A stretch of 64,000 nt of DNA from JANXQG01 sp964615095 (GTDB lineage: Bacteria; Planctomycetota; Planctomycetia; Pirellulales; Thermoguttaceae): positions 4,279 to 68,278 of the forward strand of contig CAZTPX010000039.1 in NCBI GenBank assembly GCA_964615095.1. Reading direction: 5' to 3'. This document shows, one piece after another, positions 44,915 through 54,247 of this stretch. Each line of letters begins with the position of its first letter. Positions within the stretch are counted from its first letter, which is position 1. The notes beneath the pieces were generated by a model that saw only the letters and a program-made list of their open reading frames with translations, ran no database searches and was not told where the DNA came from. Position numbers and translations under genes: made by a program.

Positions 44915-46294
44915 TTAAATCCCCTTGCGGCGAAAGTAATAAGTATTCAACGTGCTGCCGGGATGCTGGACGTTGTAGTACTCCAGCACATCGGCAAGAC
45001 GCGTTAGGATCCAAGGCTGGTTGGAACTCACCCCGTTCTTCGTGAAGTAGATGTCGTCGGCCAGAAAGACCGCGGCGTGGACGGGCACGCCGTCGTGCGT
45101 GGTCAGAATCAGCATGTCGCCCAACTGCGTGGGGGCCGATAGGCGATAGTAGCCCTTGTTCAGTCCCGCGAGCGAGTGCGTGTCTTCGGCATTATTGTCG
45201 AGCGACTCATTGAAGAAGTTGAACGCCGACCAGAAACAGTCCTGCGGTATGCCCTTGTCGTCCGCGGCGGCCGGATAACGATACAGGCGGTCGCGCGCGA
45301 AACTGGGCAAGAGTTGGACTAGGCTGATCGTACAGCCCTTCTCCACGCGATGCAAGCCATCGAGAAACGGGGCGATGTCTTTGCGGCGGCCGCCCAGCCC
45401 CCAGTACTGCGCCAGTTCCTCGACATCGGTCTCGGGACCAACCCGTAGGCGGGCCATGACTGCCCGCTTGCGCGCGATCACCTTCATGAAGCGCCGCTGT
45501 TCGGCGTCGCTGGGCAAACTCCGCAACGCCGGTTGCAAGTCGGCGAACAACAGCGCGTCCTTCCCTTGCGGATAGAGCAACCGCTTCAGCAACGCGATCG
45601 ATGCGGGGGCCAGCCCGCTATCTTGCAAGCGCCAGTCGACGTCGCCCGACCGAAAGTAAACGGGATCGATCTGCCCAGCATTCTGCGGGAAAGCCACAAG
45701 GGAGGAGTAAAGCTTCGCACGGACCTCCGCCGTAAGGTCCAGGATCAGCTTGTCGCCCGGTTCAACCGCAGTCAAACCCGCGTCGCTGCTCCACTTGCCG
45801 CTGCCGTCCAAGCGTTTGACCTCATCTTCCGGCATGCCGGCCGCGCGCAACGTCGCCAGGACCTTTTCCTTGCTATAGCCCGGAAAGTTCCAGCGAATCG
45901 GCGGCTCGTTGGCGGGGGGCGTGACGACAGCAACGGATTCGTCCGGCACGTCGATGGCAAAGAGCATCGATTCGATCTGGCCCCAGGGCCCCTTCTTGCC
46001 CGCAACCCAAACCTGCGGCGGCTCGGTGGGCGCCGCGTCCGAGACGGATACCGTACCTGGTATAGTTGCTGCCGCCCCTGGGGAAGCGGCGGCTTGGTCG
46101 CCGCTTCCCCGTGCCTCGGAGTATTTCGAGTTACGCAATACCTTGCTGCCCGGCGCCAGCAAGAAGCCGATCGCCAACCAGGGCAAAACGATCACTGCAG
46201 CGATAATCGCCACCGCCCACGGCGGAAAAATCAGCCGAACCGCGGGCCTCACGGCCCCTGCCGCATCACTGGGACATTCGTCTGCTATGGACAT
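44915..46294 (-). CDS. Membrane-anchored NlpC/P60-like (papain-fold) protein
   Basis: A 459-residue protein. The anchor is near residues 25-47 (WAVAIIAAVIVLPWLAIGFL), followed by a linker and a long unknown middle. The C-terminal ~130 residues show a papain-fold pattern: DCFWSAFNFFNE with a candidate nucleophile Cys, GDMLILTTHDGVPVHAAVFL with a candidate His, then FTKNGVSSNQPWIL. This resembles NlpC/P60 or CHAP-type amidases. The start ATG 46294 is chosen over 46378. It is convergent with the preceding gene with an 8-bp gap. Confidence 0.65.
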   Translation of the reverse strand: MSIADECPSDAAGAVRPAVRLIFPPWAVAIIAAVIVLPWLAIGFLLAPGSKVLRNSKYSEARGSGDQAAASPGAAATIPGTVSVSDAAPTEPPQVWVAGKKGPWGQIESMLFAIDVPDESVAVVTPPANEPPIRWNFPGYSKEKVLATLRAAGMPEDEVKRLDGSGKWSSDAGLTAVEPGDKLILDLTAEVRAKLYSSLVAFPQNAGQIDPVYFRSGDVDWRLQDSGLAPASIALLKRLLYPQGKDALLFADLQPALRSLPSDAEQRRFMKVIARKRAVMARLRVGPETDVEELAQYWGLGGRRKDIAPFLDGLHRVEKGCTISLVQLLPSFARDRLYRYPAAADDKGIPQDCFWSAFNFFNESLDNNAEDTHSLAGLNKGYYRLSAPTQLGDMLILTTHDGVPVHAAVFLADDIYFTKNGVSSNQPWILTRLADVLEYYNVQHPGSTLNTYYFRRKGI

Positions 46295-46735
46295 TGCCAA
46301 TTCCCGGTTCCCCTCTATAAACACCGTTCCAGCCCGAAAGTTTCGGCCGAGACACTGCCCCCATGTGTACTGGCTCACGGCGCATGCTCACCACCCATTC
46401 TTCTTCGATCGCATGCGAACTTCGGTCGGATGGCAGCACGAACTCTATTACAATTATAATGGCCGGATAGGCGCTGATTATTGCACGTGCCCGTAATCGC
46501 GCTGATTTTTTCACCCTTGCGAAGAGATGGCTTTTCAGCGCGGAATAAATTCCGTGCGACGCAGGACCTCGCAGTTCTCCCGCATTGAATCTGCCCTTCC
46601 GACTGGATCGTAAATGCGTAGAATACAAGTGGCCGGGTGTGGCGCATCGTTTTTCTTTTCGTCCTAAAGTATATACAGGCCGACGGCCTGCACTGGGAAA
46701 CTGTCCCCCAGCGGCCTTTATCGCGATCTTCTTCT
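46295..46735. other. Divergent intergenic region without a gene
   Basis: 441 bp separate two divergent genes, the minus-strand papain-fold gene and the plus-strand TPR-sulfotransferase gene. An AT-rich stretch (CTATTACAATTATAATGGCC near 46443) resembles a promoter -10 region, but no -35 is confidently placed. In-frame extensions of both genes into this region look unlike protein. Confidence 0.5.
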
Positions 46736-49312
46736 ATGGCGACAATTTCCGAGGCATTGACAATTGCGGTCCAGCACCATCAAGGCGGCCGCTTCCAAGC
46801 TGCCGAGCAGATCTATCAGCAGATTCTCGCCGTCGCGCCGAACCATCCCGACGCCCTGCACCTGCTGGGCGTGATCGCTTCCCAGGCGGGCAAGCACGAG
46901 GCGGCCCTGCAATACATTGGAAGGGCGATTGCCTTGCAGGGCGGCACCGCCCTCTTCCACAACAACCTGGGCGAAACGTATCGTGCCATGGGCCGGATGT
47001 CCGAAGCCATCGCCTGCTACCGCCGGGCGCTGAAGTTGAAACCCGACATGGCCGCCGCCTACAACAACCTCGGCAATGCCTTGCAGGGCCAGGGCCAGGG
47101 CGACGAAGCGCTCGCCTGCTGGCGGCGAGCACTGGCGCTGAAACCGGACTTTGCCGAAGCACACAGCAACTTGGGCGCCGCCCTGGCGGAGCAGGGCAAG
47201 CGGGACGAGGCGATCGCTTGCTACCGCCGGGCGCTGGAATTGAAACCGGACTACGCCGAGGCCCACAACAACCTGGGCAACGCGCTGAAGGACCAGGGCA
47301 AGCTGAACGAGGCAGCCGCCTGTTACCGCCGCGCGCTGGAAGCGAAGCCCGGTTTTGCCGAGGCGCACAACAACCTGGGCGTCGTTCTTAAGGACCAGGG
47401 CAAGCCGGACGAGGCGGCCGCCTGCTGGCGGCGGGCGCTGGAGCTGAAGCCCGACTTTGCCGAGGCCCGCAACAACCTGGGCAACGCCCGGCGGGAACAG
47501 GGCAGGCTCGACGAAGCAATTGCCTGTTACCGCCGTGCGCTGGAATTGAGACCGGGCTATGCCGAGGCCCACAACAACCTGGGCAACGCGCTGAAGGACC
47601 AGGGCCATTTCGACGAAGCGGCCGCCAATTACCGCCGGGCGCTGCAACAGAGTCCGAACTTTGCCGAGGCGCATAGCAACCTGGGCGTCGTTCTCAAGGA
47701 GCAGGGCAAGCTCGACGAGTCGATCGCCTGTTGCCGCCGTGCGCTGGAACTGAAACCGGACTTTGCCGAGGCGCACAACAACCTGGCCGTCGCCCTGAAG
47801 GAGCAGGGCAAGCTCGACGAGTCGATCGCCTGTTGCCGCCGCGCGCTGGAACTGAAGCCGAATTTCGCCGAGGCGCACAACAACCTGGGCATCGTCCTGA
47901 AAGACCTGGGCAAGGCCGATGAGGCGGCCGCCTGTTGCCGCCAGGCACTGACGCTGAAACCGGACTACGCCGAGGCCCACAGTAACCTGGGCAATGCCTT
48001 GCGCGAACAGGGCAGGTTCGACGAAGCGGTAGCCTCGTACGGTCGGGCACTGGCCCTGAAACCGGACTACGCCGAGGCCCACAGCAACCTGGGCAACGTC
48101 TTGAAAGACCAGGGCAAGCTGAACGAAGCGGTCGCATCCTACCGCCGCGCGCTGGAACTCAAGCCCGACTTTGCCGAGGCCCACGGCAACCTGGGCAGCA
48201 CCTGGGAGGAGATGGGCGATTTGCCGGCCGCCGTGGATGAGTTCCGGGCGGCCCTGCGGCTCAATCCGCGGCTGTCTTTCGTGCAGTACAAGCTGGCGAC
48301 GCTCGTGGGCGGCAAGCTCCCGCAGGCGGACCTGGCCGCGCAGCGCGGCTTGCTCGAGGAAAGCGGGTTGCCGCCCGATCAGCAATTGTTGCTGCACTTC
48401 GGACTGGCCCAGGTCCTGGACGGGCGGGGCGAGTATGCCGAGGCCGCCGCGCACCTCGCCCAGGCCAACGCGTTGCAAGTGTCCGAGTTGCGCAAGCGCG
48501 GCCAGGACTACGATCCGAAAACCTACGAGTTTCTCGTCGGCCAAATGATCGCGGCCTGCACGCTGGATTTCTTCGAGCGGGTCGGCGGCTTCGGGTTGGA
48601 AAGCGAACTGCCGGTGTTCGTCGTGGGGCTGCCGCGGTCTGGCACAACGCTGGTCGAGCAGATCCTCGCCAGCCACAGCCAGGTCTTTGGCGCGGGCGAA
48701 ATCAAGCTAGCCCATGAAAATATGGACGCGCTGGGCGGAGAAAGCGCGGAGGCCTTCGAGAACCTCCGCCGGCTGAACCGCGAAACGGTTCAGCGTCTCG
48801 CTGCGCGGCACCTGGAGCGGCTCCGCGAGTTGGCCCCCGCGGCCCTGCGCATCGTGGACAAGATGCCGGAGAACTACCTGTTGCTGGGCCTCCTGGCGAC
48901 CATCTTTCCGCGGGCGAAGTTCATTCACTGCCGCCGCGACTTGCGCGACGTGGCCGTCTCCTGCTGGATGACGAATTTCCGCGAAGTCCGCTGGGCCAGC
49001 GACCAGCAGCACATCGCTTTACGGTTCCACGAGTACCAGCGGGTCATGGAGCACTGGCGGAAGGTCTTGCCCGCACCCCTGCTGGAAGTCGATTATGAGG
49101 AGACCGTGGCCGATCTGGAAGGCGTGGCCCGCAAACTCGTGGCCTGGTGTGGCCTGGACTGGGAACCGCAGTGCCTGGATTTCCACCGGTCAAAACGGCC
49201 GGTGAGCACGGCCAGCGCCGTCCAGGTGCGGCAGCCGGTCTTCCGCACGTCGGCGGGAAGGTGGAAACACTACGAACAGGCCCTGGCGGAGCTCTTCGCC
49301 CGCTTGAATTGA
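46736..49312 (+). CDS. TPR-sulfotransferase fusion
   Basis: An 858-residue protein. Residues 1 to about 545 are roughly fourteen tandem 34-residue TPRs, consensus AEAHNNLGNALKDQGKLDEA then CYRRALELKPDF; several 102-bp units are nearly identical in DNA. Residues about 620-855 are a sulfotransferase domain: the 5'-phosphosulfate loop is VVGLPRSGTTLVEQIL near 627, and the 3'-phosphate site is CRRDLRDVAVSCWM near 732. PAPS-dependent transfer to a tyrosine or glycan is expected. TPR-sulfotransferase fusions are frequent in planctomycetes, where sulfated polysaccharides are abundant. Confidence 0.92.
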   Translation: MATISEALTIAVQHHQGGRFQAAEQIYQQILAVAPNHPDALHLLGVIASQAGKHEAALQYIGRAIALQGGTALFHNNLGETYRAMGRMSEAIACYRRALKLKPDMAAAYNNLGNALQGQGQGDEALACWRRALALKPDFAEAHSNLGAALAEQGKRDEAIACYRRALELKPDYAEAHNNLGNALKDQGKLNEAAACYRRALEAKPGFAEAHNNLGVVLKDQGKPDEAAACWRRALELKPDFAEARNNLGNARREQGRLDEAIACYRRALELRPGYAEAHNNLGNALKDQGHFDEAAANYRRALQQSPNFAEAHSNLGVVLKEQGKLDESIACCRRALELKPDFAEAHNNLAVALKEQGKLDESIACCRRALELKPNFAEAHNNLGIVLKDLGKADEAAACCRQALTLKPDYAEAHSNLGNALREQGRFDEAVASYGRALALKPDYAEAHSNLGNVLKDQGKLNEAVASYRRALELKPDFAEAHGNLGSTWEEMGDLPAAVDEFRAALRLNPRLSFVQYKLATLVGGKLPQADLAAQRGLLEESGLPPDQQLLLHFGLAQVLDGRGEYAEAAAHLAQANALQVSELRKRGQDYDPKTYEFLVGQMIAACTLDFFERVGGFGLESELPVFVVGLPRSGTTLVEQILASHSQVFGAGEIKLAHENMDALGGESAEAFENLRRLNRETVQRLAARHLERLRELAPAALRIVDKMPENYLLLGLLATIFPRAKFIHCRRDLRDVAVSCWMTNFREVRWASDQQHIALRFHEYQRVMEHWRKVLPAPLLEVDYEETVADLEGVARKLVAWCGLDWEPQCLDFHRSKRPVSTASAVQVRQPVFRTSAGRWKHYEQALAELFARLN

Positions 49313-49318
49313 CCATGA

Positions 49319-51325
49319 CTACCGCGATTTCTTCTTGTACTCGATCACCGCGGCGCCCGGGCGGTCTGGGATGGTCACGGAAAGACCCTGCTCCAGAAGT
49401 TCGCGCCCGCTGGTTTCCACCGCGCCATGTAGATCGAAGTTCTTCAGCACGTAGGTCGCCGCCGGATCGAGGCCCCGCAGCTTGAAGCGTGCCGCCGTGT
49501 AATAACTGGCCGGCCTGCGGAAGGCCTGGATCACGCCCTGGCCTTCTTCGGGACGGTCGAACTGCCAGGCCATCCAGGTGTCCAGCGCGTAAGTCCAAGA
49601 TGTCAACGGGTAGAAGTCGCCGTAGTAATTCGGGGCGACCTCCCGCCACTCGCCGACGAACTTGCGCATCAGGGCGAAATCGACGTCGTCGCGGCGGACG
49701 TCGTAGCCCAGCCCCAGCAAGGGCGCGAAGGCGGTTCGTGCGGCATAGGCGTCCAGGCGGCCGGTGCCCGTGGCAAAGTAAGGATGCCAGAGCGCCAAGC
49801 CGTAGAACTGCGTGTGCTTGGCCTCCAGGTCGCCGTAGTTCATGTCGCTCTTGTGCAACGGCACGGCGCGGCGCATCGACTCCAGGTCGTTGCGGCGTCC
49901 GCCCGATGCGCACTCGTCCGTCAACATGTTCGGGTTGCGGCGGCGGAGGGCATCCCAATAGGCCAGGTATCCGACACAGTGCCGGATCTCGGTAATGCCT
50001 TGGCGGTCGGGCGCGTCGTTGCTCCGCCAGTAATCCAGCGGCGGGAAGTTGAAGTCCTGGCGGTAGATGTCGATGCCCTCGTCCTGCATAAGCTTCAGCA
50101 CATGGTCGGCCATCCATTGCTGGGCCGCGGTCGTGCCATAGTAAAAGAGCTTCTGCCGGCCGTCGCCGCCCAACAGCCACGCATGTTTGTTTTCGTAAAG
50201 CCAGGTCCCCGGCGTGACGCGCTCAGGCTCGAACCACAGCAGGGCATTGACGCCTCGGGCGTGGGCATGGTCGGTAACTGCCCGCAGCCCGCGGGGAAAC
50301 CGCTTGCGATCGACCTCCCACGTGCCCACGTTCGGCCAGCCGGTTTTGTTCTCGTACCAACCGGCATCCATCCACCAGAAGTCGAGCTTGACGCCGTGAT
50401 CGAGGTAGCGGTCGATGAACAGTTTCTGGTTCTCTTCGTTGGCGCCGGTCATTTCGTTGAACTGGCCGGAAGAGCCGGCGGAAAGCAACGGCGGCGGCAG
50501 TTTTCCGCCCGGACGCGGCATGTTGTGGGCGATCATCCAGCGCCGCCAGATGTTCTGCGCGCGGATCCAGTCGCCGCCCTGCCAGAATTGCAGGGCGATC
50601 AGCGGGCTACGGACCTCCTCGCCCGGCAGCAGCTTGAAGTGCGTCGTCTCCTGGCCCGCTGTGATGCGGAGACCGTCCTGTTGGTCCCGGGAGAAGTTCG
50701 AGGCCCACTGCCCCGGCCATCCAATGGCGATAATCAGGCCCTCGTCCGGCCACTGGAGATTGTAATAGGGCCAAGCGTCGCTGGAGGCCCAACCGCCCGC
50801 GGGCGCGAAGTGCGCGGTGGCACCGGGGCGAAGGTCCATTTCCAGCGGCCGGTAGTCGTCGGAGTTTGCCTGGCTGCCGGCATGATGGTGCAGGAGGAAT
50901 TCGCCCTGGTGCCCGCGTCGAACAGCCACGTCCAACGGTTTGATGTCGGCCAGGACCGGGCTGTCTTGTTTGCCGGTGTTCTGGAAATACAGCGTCCATT
51001 CCAGCGTGGGGTAATCGCGATATTCGACGGCGACGCAGCGCAGCACGAGGCCGGTCTTCGGGTCCGTATAGACGGCCTTGTGTTCGATCCGCCGCTCGTC
51101 CAGCGCCCGGCTCGCCCGCCTTACTTCCCACGATTTCAGCAATTCGGTCGATCGTTTGCTGCCGTAAGTGAAGGAGAAGAACGGCTCGGCGGCGGCGTCG
51201 AACTTCGCCGCCGCCCACTCTCGCGCCTTGGCCAATTCCTCGGCATTGGGCGAAACGGCTGTTGCAATTCCCGACGACAGGGCGCACGCCGCCGCTACGA
51301 TGGCGATGTAGATGATCTTCTTCAA
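49319..51325 (-). CDS. Alpha-galactosidase-like glycoside hydrolase, GH36
   Basis: A 668-residue secreted enzyme with signal peptide (MKKIIYIAIVAAACALSSGI). After an N-terminal beta domain, the TIM barrel holds LDFWWMDAGWYENKTGW (about 314-330), the nucleophile D424 in IYRQDFNFPP and the acid/base D480 in ECASGGRRND, the GH36/melibiase pattern. It is expected to cleave alpha-linked galactose or a related sugar in the periplasm. Its start overlaps the stop of the upstream DUF1080-ThuA gene by 4 bp, so the two are translationally coupled. Confidence 0.9.
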   Translation of the reverse strand: MKKIIYIAIVAAACALSSGIATAVSPNAEELAKAREWAAAKFDAAAEPFFSFTYGSKRSTELLKSWEVRRASRALDERRIEHKAVYTDPKTGLVLRCVAVEYRDYPTLEWTLYFQNTGKQDSPVLADIKPLDVAVRRGHQGEFLLHHHAGSQANSDDYRPLEMDLRPGATAHFAPAGGWASSDAWPYYNLQWPDEGLIIAIGWPGQWASNFSRDQQDGLRITAGQETTHFKLLPGEEVRSPLIALQFWQGGDWIRAQNIWRRWMIAHNMPRPGGKLPPPLLSAGSSGQFNEMTGANEENQKLFIDRYLDHGVKLDFWWMDAGWYENKTGWPNVGTWEVDRKRFPRGLRAVTDHAHARGVNALLWFEPERVTPGTWLYENKHAWLLGGDGRQKLFYYGTTAAQQWMADHVLKLMQDEGIDIYRQDFNFPPLDYWRSNDAPDRQGITEIRHCVGYLAYWDALRRRNPNMLTDECASGGRRNDLESMRRAVPLHKSDMNYGDLEAKHTQFYGLALWHPYFATGTGRLDAYAARTAFAPLLGLGYDVRRDDVDFALMRKFVGEWREVAPNYYGDFYPLTSWTYALDTWMAWQFDRPEEGQGVIQAFRRPASYYTAARFKLRGLDPAATYVLKNFDLHGAVETSGRELLEQGLSVTIPDRPGAAVIEYKKKSR

Positions 51326-53190
51326 GGCGTGTCCTTCGCTTTCAGGTCGCCCATGGCATACTGGATGCCGGCCAGAAGGTGCTTGAGCACGGTCTTGTCG
51401 GCAAAGGTCCCATCGTTATGCCCCAGCGAGCAGTAGAAGACCCGCCCCTGGCCGTAGGGACGCACCCAGCTCACCCAGTAGTCGTGGTCTTTGCGGGCTT
51501 GCTGGCCGAGCTTCGATTTTTCCACGTCGATGCTCAACAGGATGTGCTTGTCCTTGCGGTTGTAGTTGTCCTTGAAAACGTAGATCTCATCGGAGAACGG
51601 GAACTCTTTGCCGTCAAAGGCGGCGTTGATCGGATTGGAGGGATCCTCGTTCTTGCAGACGATGTTCCCATAAGGATGCTGGGCGAATTGGGCCCCCATC
51701 ATCTTGCCGTAAGCGTCCCAGCCGGACCAATCGGTGGCGGAATGGACGCCGCAGATCCCCTTGCCGCCGGCCACGAAGTCCAGGAGGTTCTTCAGCAGGG
51801 CCTGGCCCTTGGCCTCTTCCGGTGAGGGCTTTCGGCCCTTGGCGGGGGGCGGGCCAAAGATCGCACCGGTCGTGTTGTCCATCATCACCGCGTCGAACTG
51901 CTTGAGATTGTCGGCCTCCAGGGCGGCCAGATCGTCGCTGGCAACCGCCTTGAACGCCCCCGTCTTCTTGCCCATCAACTCAAAGGTCTTGGCGGCGACG
52001 GGAATACTGCCGTGTACGAAGCCCTTAGCCCGCGTGAAAACCAGCAGCTTGCGGGGCGTGGCGGGCGTGGCCGGGGCCTTGTCGGGCAAGGCGGCGGTGA
52101 TCCGCTGGAGCATGTCGGGATTGATCTCGATGGCTTTTTTCGCAGCGGTGAGTTGGGCTAGCACGTGATGCCGCTGGTCCTGGATGGTAGCCGTCCGGGC
52201 CGACGGGCCGACGGGCACAATCCAGATGTTGCGGAAGCGGGTCGGATTGCCGTGGTCCTGCAGGCGGACCGGGCCGGTCTTCGCCGGCTGGCCCCAGGCC
52301 CCGCCGGTGACGTTCTTGACCTCGACAGCGTCGTGGACCTTGACGCCGTTGTGCAACACGGTGATGATCGCGCCCTTGACCAGCTTGCCGGAGGCGTCGA
52401 ACTTGGGAGCGGTGAAGTCGATGTCGTAGGTCTGCCACTGGCCCGGCGGCAACGAGACATTGATGTCGGCCGGCTTCTGGCCGTAGATCGCGGCGCATTC
52501 GCCCGGGTTCTCGGTCAGACCAAAGGAATCGAGCACCTGGATCTCGTAGCGGCCATGTTGGTAGACGCCGCTGTTGCCGCGGCCCTGGCCGCGCGCGGCC
52601 GGCATGAAGGGCACGCGGAACTCCACGTGCAGCTTGTAGCTGCCGTAATCCTTGTCGGACTTGGTGTCGCCCGCGCGGGTGAGGATACTGCCGTCATCTT
52701 CGGCGACCCATTGCTTATTGCTCCAGTGGTCCTGGTTCGCCAGCTTGCCTTCTTCGAAGGGCAGGAGGACGATGGCCCCGGCGGGTGGCTTCTGGCCCAG
52801 CGTGGGGCTCTTCCGCTCGACGCGTTTCATTTCCGCCTTGCCGCCTTGCTTGGAGGCAAGCTCGAGCGCGTCTTTCGTGACCGTGCCCGTCCAGTCGCCG
52901 CTGACGGCAACCGAGCCGTCTTTGCCCAGACCATTGAGTTCAATCCGCTTGGCCTTGGCGTCGCAGGGCGGATAAAGGAGGACGACGCGGTACTTGTGGT
53001 CTTCGTCGGCGATGACTTTGGCCTCGGCCTTCACGGTCGCACCGTCGAGGGTCAGCGTGCCCCCGAACTCGCCCATGATCGGGTCCAAGGCCGGTTCGGC
53101 CCCGTGCGACGGGGTTGCCGTCAGGGCCGTAGCGGCAAACGCCAGGGCCGAGAACGTGCATGCGGTCACAATCAGAACTTTGCGAAACAT
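51322..53190 (-). CDS. DUF1080 and ThuA-like two-domain secreted protein
   Basis: A 622-residue protein with signal peptide (about 1-30). Residues about 30-130 form a small beta domain. Residues about 135-335 are DUF1080 (3-keto-disaccharide hydrolase-like, concanavalin fold): SYKLHVEFRVPFMPAARGQG, GNSGVYQHGRYEIQVLDSFG and RLQDHGNPTRFRNIWIVPV. Residues about 385-615 are a ThuA-like domain (LLVFTRAKGFVHGSIPVAAK; GKGICGVHSATDWSGW; HDYWVSWVRPYGQGRVFYCS). The combination is typical of planctomycete sugar degradation and suggests 3-keto-glycoside chemistry with the Gfo/Idh enzyme upstream. Confidence 0.92.
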   Translation of the reverse strand: MFRKVLIVTACTFSALAFAATALTATPSHGAEPALDPIMGEFGGTLTLDGATVKAEAKVIADEDHKYRVVLLYPPCDAKAKRIELNGLGKDGSVAVSGDWTGTVTKDALELASKQGGKAEMKRVERKSPTLGQKPPAGAIVLLPFEEGKLANQDHWSNKQWVAEDDGSILTRAGDTKSDKDYGSYKLHVEFRVPFMPAARGQGRGNSGVYQHGRYEIQVLDSFGLTENPGECAAIYGQKPADINVSLPPGQWQTYDIDFTAPKFDASGKLVKGAIITVLHNGVKVHDAVEVKNVTGGAWGQPAKTGPVRLQDHGNPTRFRNIWIVPVGPSARTATIQDQRHHVLAQLTAAKKAIEINPDMLQRITAALPDKAPATPATPRKLLVFTRAKGFVHGSIPVAAKTFELMGKKTGAFKAVASDDLAALEADNLKQFDAVMMDNTTGAIFGPPPAKGRKPSPEEAKGQALLKNLLDFVAGGKGICGVHSATDWSGWDAYGKMMGAQFAQHPYGNIVCKNEDPSNPINAAFDGKEFPFSDEIYVFKDNYNRKDKHILLSIDVEKSKLGQQARKDHDYWVSWVRPYGQGRVFYCSLGHNDGTFADKTVLKHLLAGIQYAMGDLKAKDTP

Positions 53191-53286
53191 GTTGGTCTCC
53201 CAAGAAAAAAGTTGAAGGAAATGGTGAATTTTCGGGTAGGTCTCTAGTCTAGTGTCTCATGCAGATTGATGCTTATGGTCTGCGCT

Positions 53287-53335
53287 GGAGTCCCGCCTTT
53301 AGGCGGCATTTCCCGGCTAAAGCCGGAACTCCAAC
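53287..53335. repeat. Compound palindrome (GGAGT..CCGCCTTTAGGCGG..ACTCC)
   Basis: Two small hairpins, CCGCCTTTAGGCGG and CCGGCTAAAGCCGG, are embraced by GGAGTC/AACTCC arms. It lies between the HEAT-repeat gene and the DUF1080-ThuA gene within the presumed operon. It is a dispersed palindrome and a possible attenuator. Confidence 0.55.
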
Positions 53336-53359
53336 AGATACAGCAATTCAGACACTACA

Positions 53360-54199
53360 CTATCCCGCGGCGAGGGCTTTTTCGGCCAGGTCGCGGACAT
53401 ACTTTTCGTGCGTGTCTTTGCGCGAGTCGCGAAGATACGTATAAATCTTGCCGGCCTCGGCTCTGTTACCCGCGGCCGTGAGCTTCTCAGCCAGCACCAG
53501 GCAGTGCTTCGTGGCTTGGATCCGCTCCCAGCCATCGGGCACTCCGGCGGCTTTGATCAGGGCATCGACGGCGCTGGCCTCGCCCATCCGTGCCAAGCCC
53601 CAGCCGGCGGCCAAGCGGATTTCGCGATCCTCGTCGGTCAACAGAGCCGAGAGCGCGGGCGCCGACTGCTTGTCGCTCACCGCCCCCAGTCCCTGCACGA
53701 CATTCAGCTTGCATGACCCCTTGGCGGCGGCAAGCGCCGCGCGAAACTGCTCGCCTGCGCCGTCGCCAATGGCCACCAGCGCCATCGAGGCCGGCGCCGA
53801 CAGGTCTTCGTCGCAAAGCAACTTGCCCAGCGCCGGGCATGCCTCGCGGCGGCCCGCCCACTGCAATTCCTGGCACAAGTAGCCGCGGATGTACTTCGAT
53901 CGGTCGCTGCCGAGTTGCCCGGCCAGCACCTCGGCGAAGTCGCCGCGGGCCTGCTCGTCGCGGCTTTGCAGCACGTAGTTCGCCAGGCATTGCAAGGCGT
54001 AGTGCGGCTTGACGTCCTTGTCGCTGCCGGGCTGGTCCAGCATTTCGATCAGGCCAAGGGTGTTTTCTTTGCCGCCCTTGTGGATCTCGGCGATTGCCTT
54101 TTCAATCTTGTCTTTGTCGATGTCGGTGCAGAACATGCCGCGCCCATCGGCGTTGGGCATCTGCTCGACCAACGTTCTAAGTTGTTCGGATATGGCCAT
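53360..54199 (-). CDS. HEAT-repeat protein
   Basis: A 279-residue soluble helical repeat protein without signal peptide. Repeats include YIRGYLCQELQWAGRREACP, APASMALVAIGDGAGEQFRA, KLNVVQGLGAVSDKQSAPAL and EIRLAAGWGLARMGEASAVD, a HEAT/PBS-lyase-like pattern. It is a protein-interaction scaffold. It starts 48 bp after the Gfo/Idh gene and precedes the DUF1080-ThuA gene, suggesting one transcript for the sugar cluster. Confidence 0.85.
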   Translation of the reverse strand: MAISEQLRTLVEQMPNADGRGMFCTDIDKDKIEKAIAEIHKGGKENTLGLIEMLDQPGSDKDVKPHYALQCLANYVLQSRDEQARGDFAEVLAGQLGSDRSKYIRGYLCQELQWAGRREACPALGKLLCDEDLSAPASMALVAIGDGAGEQFRAALAAAKGSCKLNVVQGLGAVSDKQSAPALSALLTDEDREIRLAAGWGLARMGEASAVDALIKAAGVPDGWERIQATKHCLVLAEKLTAAGNRAEAGKIYTYLRDSRKDTHEKYVRDLAEKALAAG

Positions 54200-54247
54200 A
54201 GTATATCGCTCCTATCAGGGTCAAGTGTTCGGTTGCTGGGGATGCTT

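Noticed and set aside
47000..48190. Regular ~102-bp spaced repeats that could suggest a CRISPR-like array
   Set aside because: The units are contiguous, coding and translate to TPRs; there are no short conserved repeats with unique spacers.
46718..48676. A 652-codon minus-strand frame with regular ~34-residue repeats
   Set aside because: The repeats are the antisense image of the TPR units of the plus-strand sulfotransferase gene.
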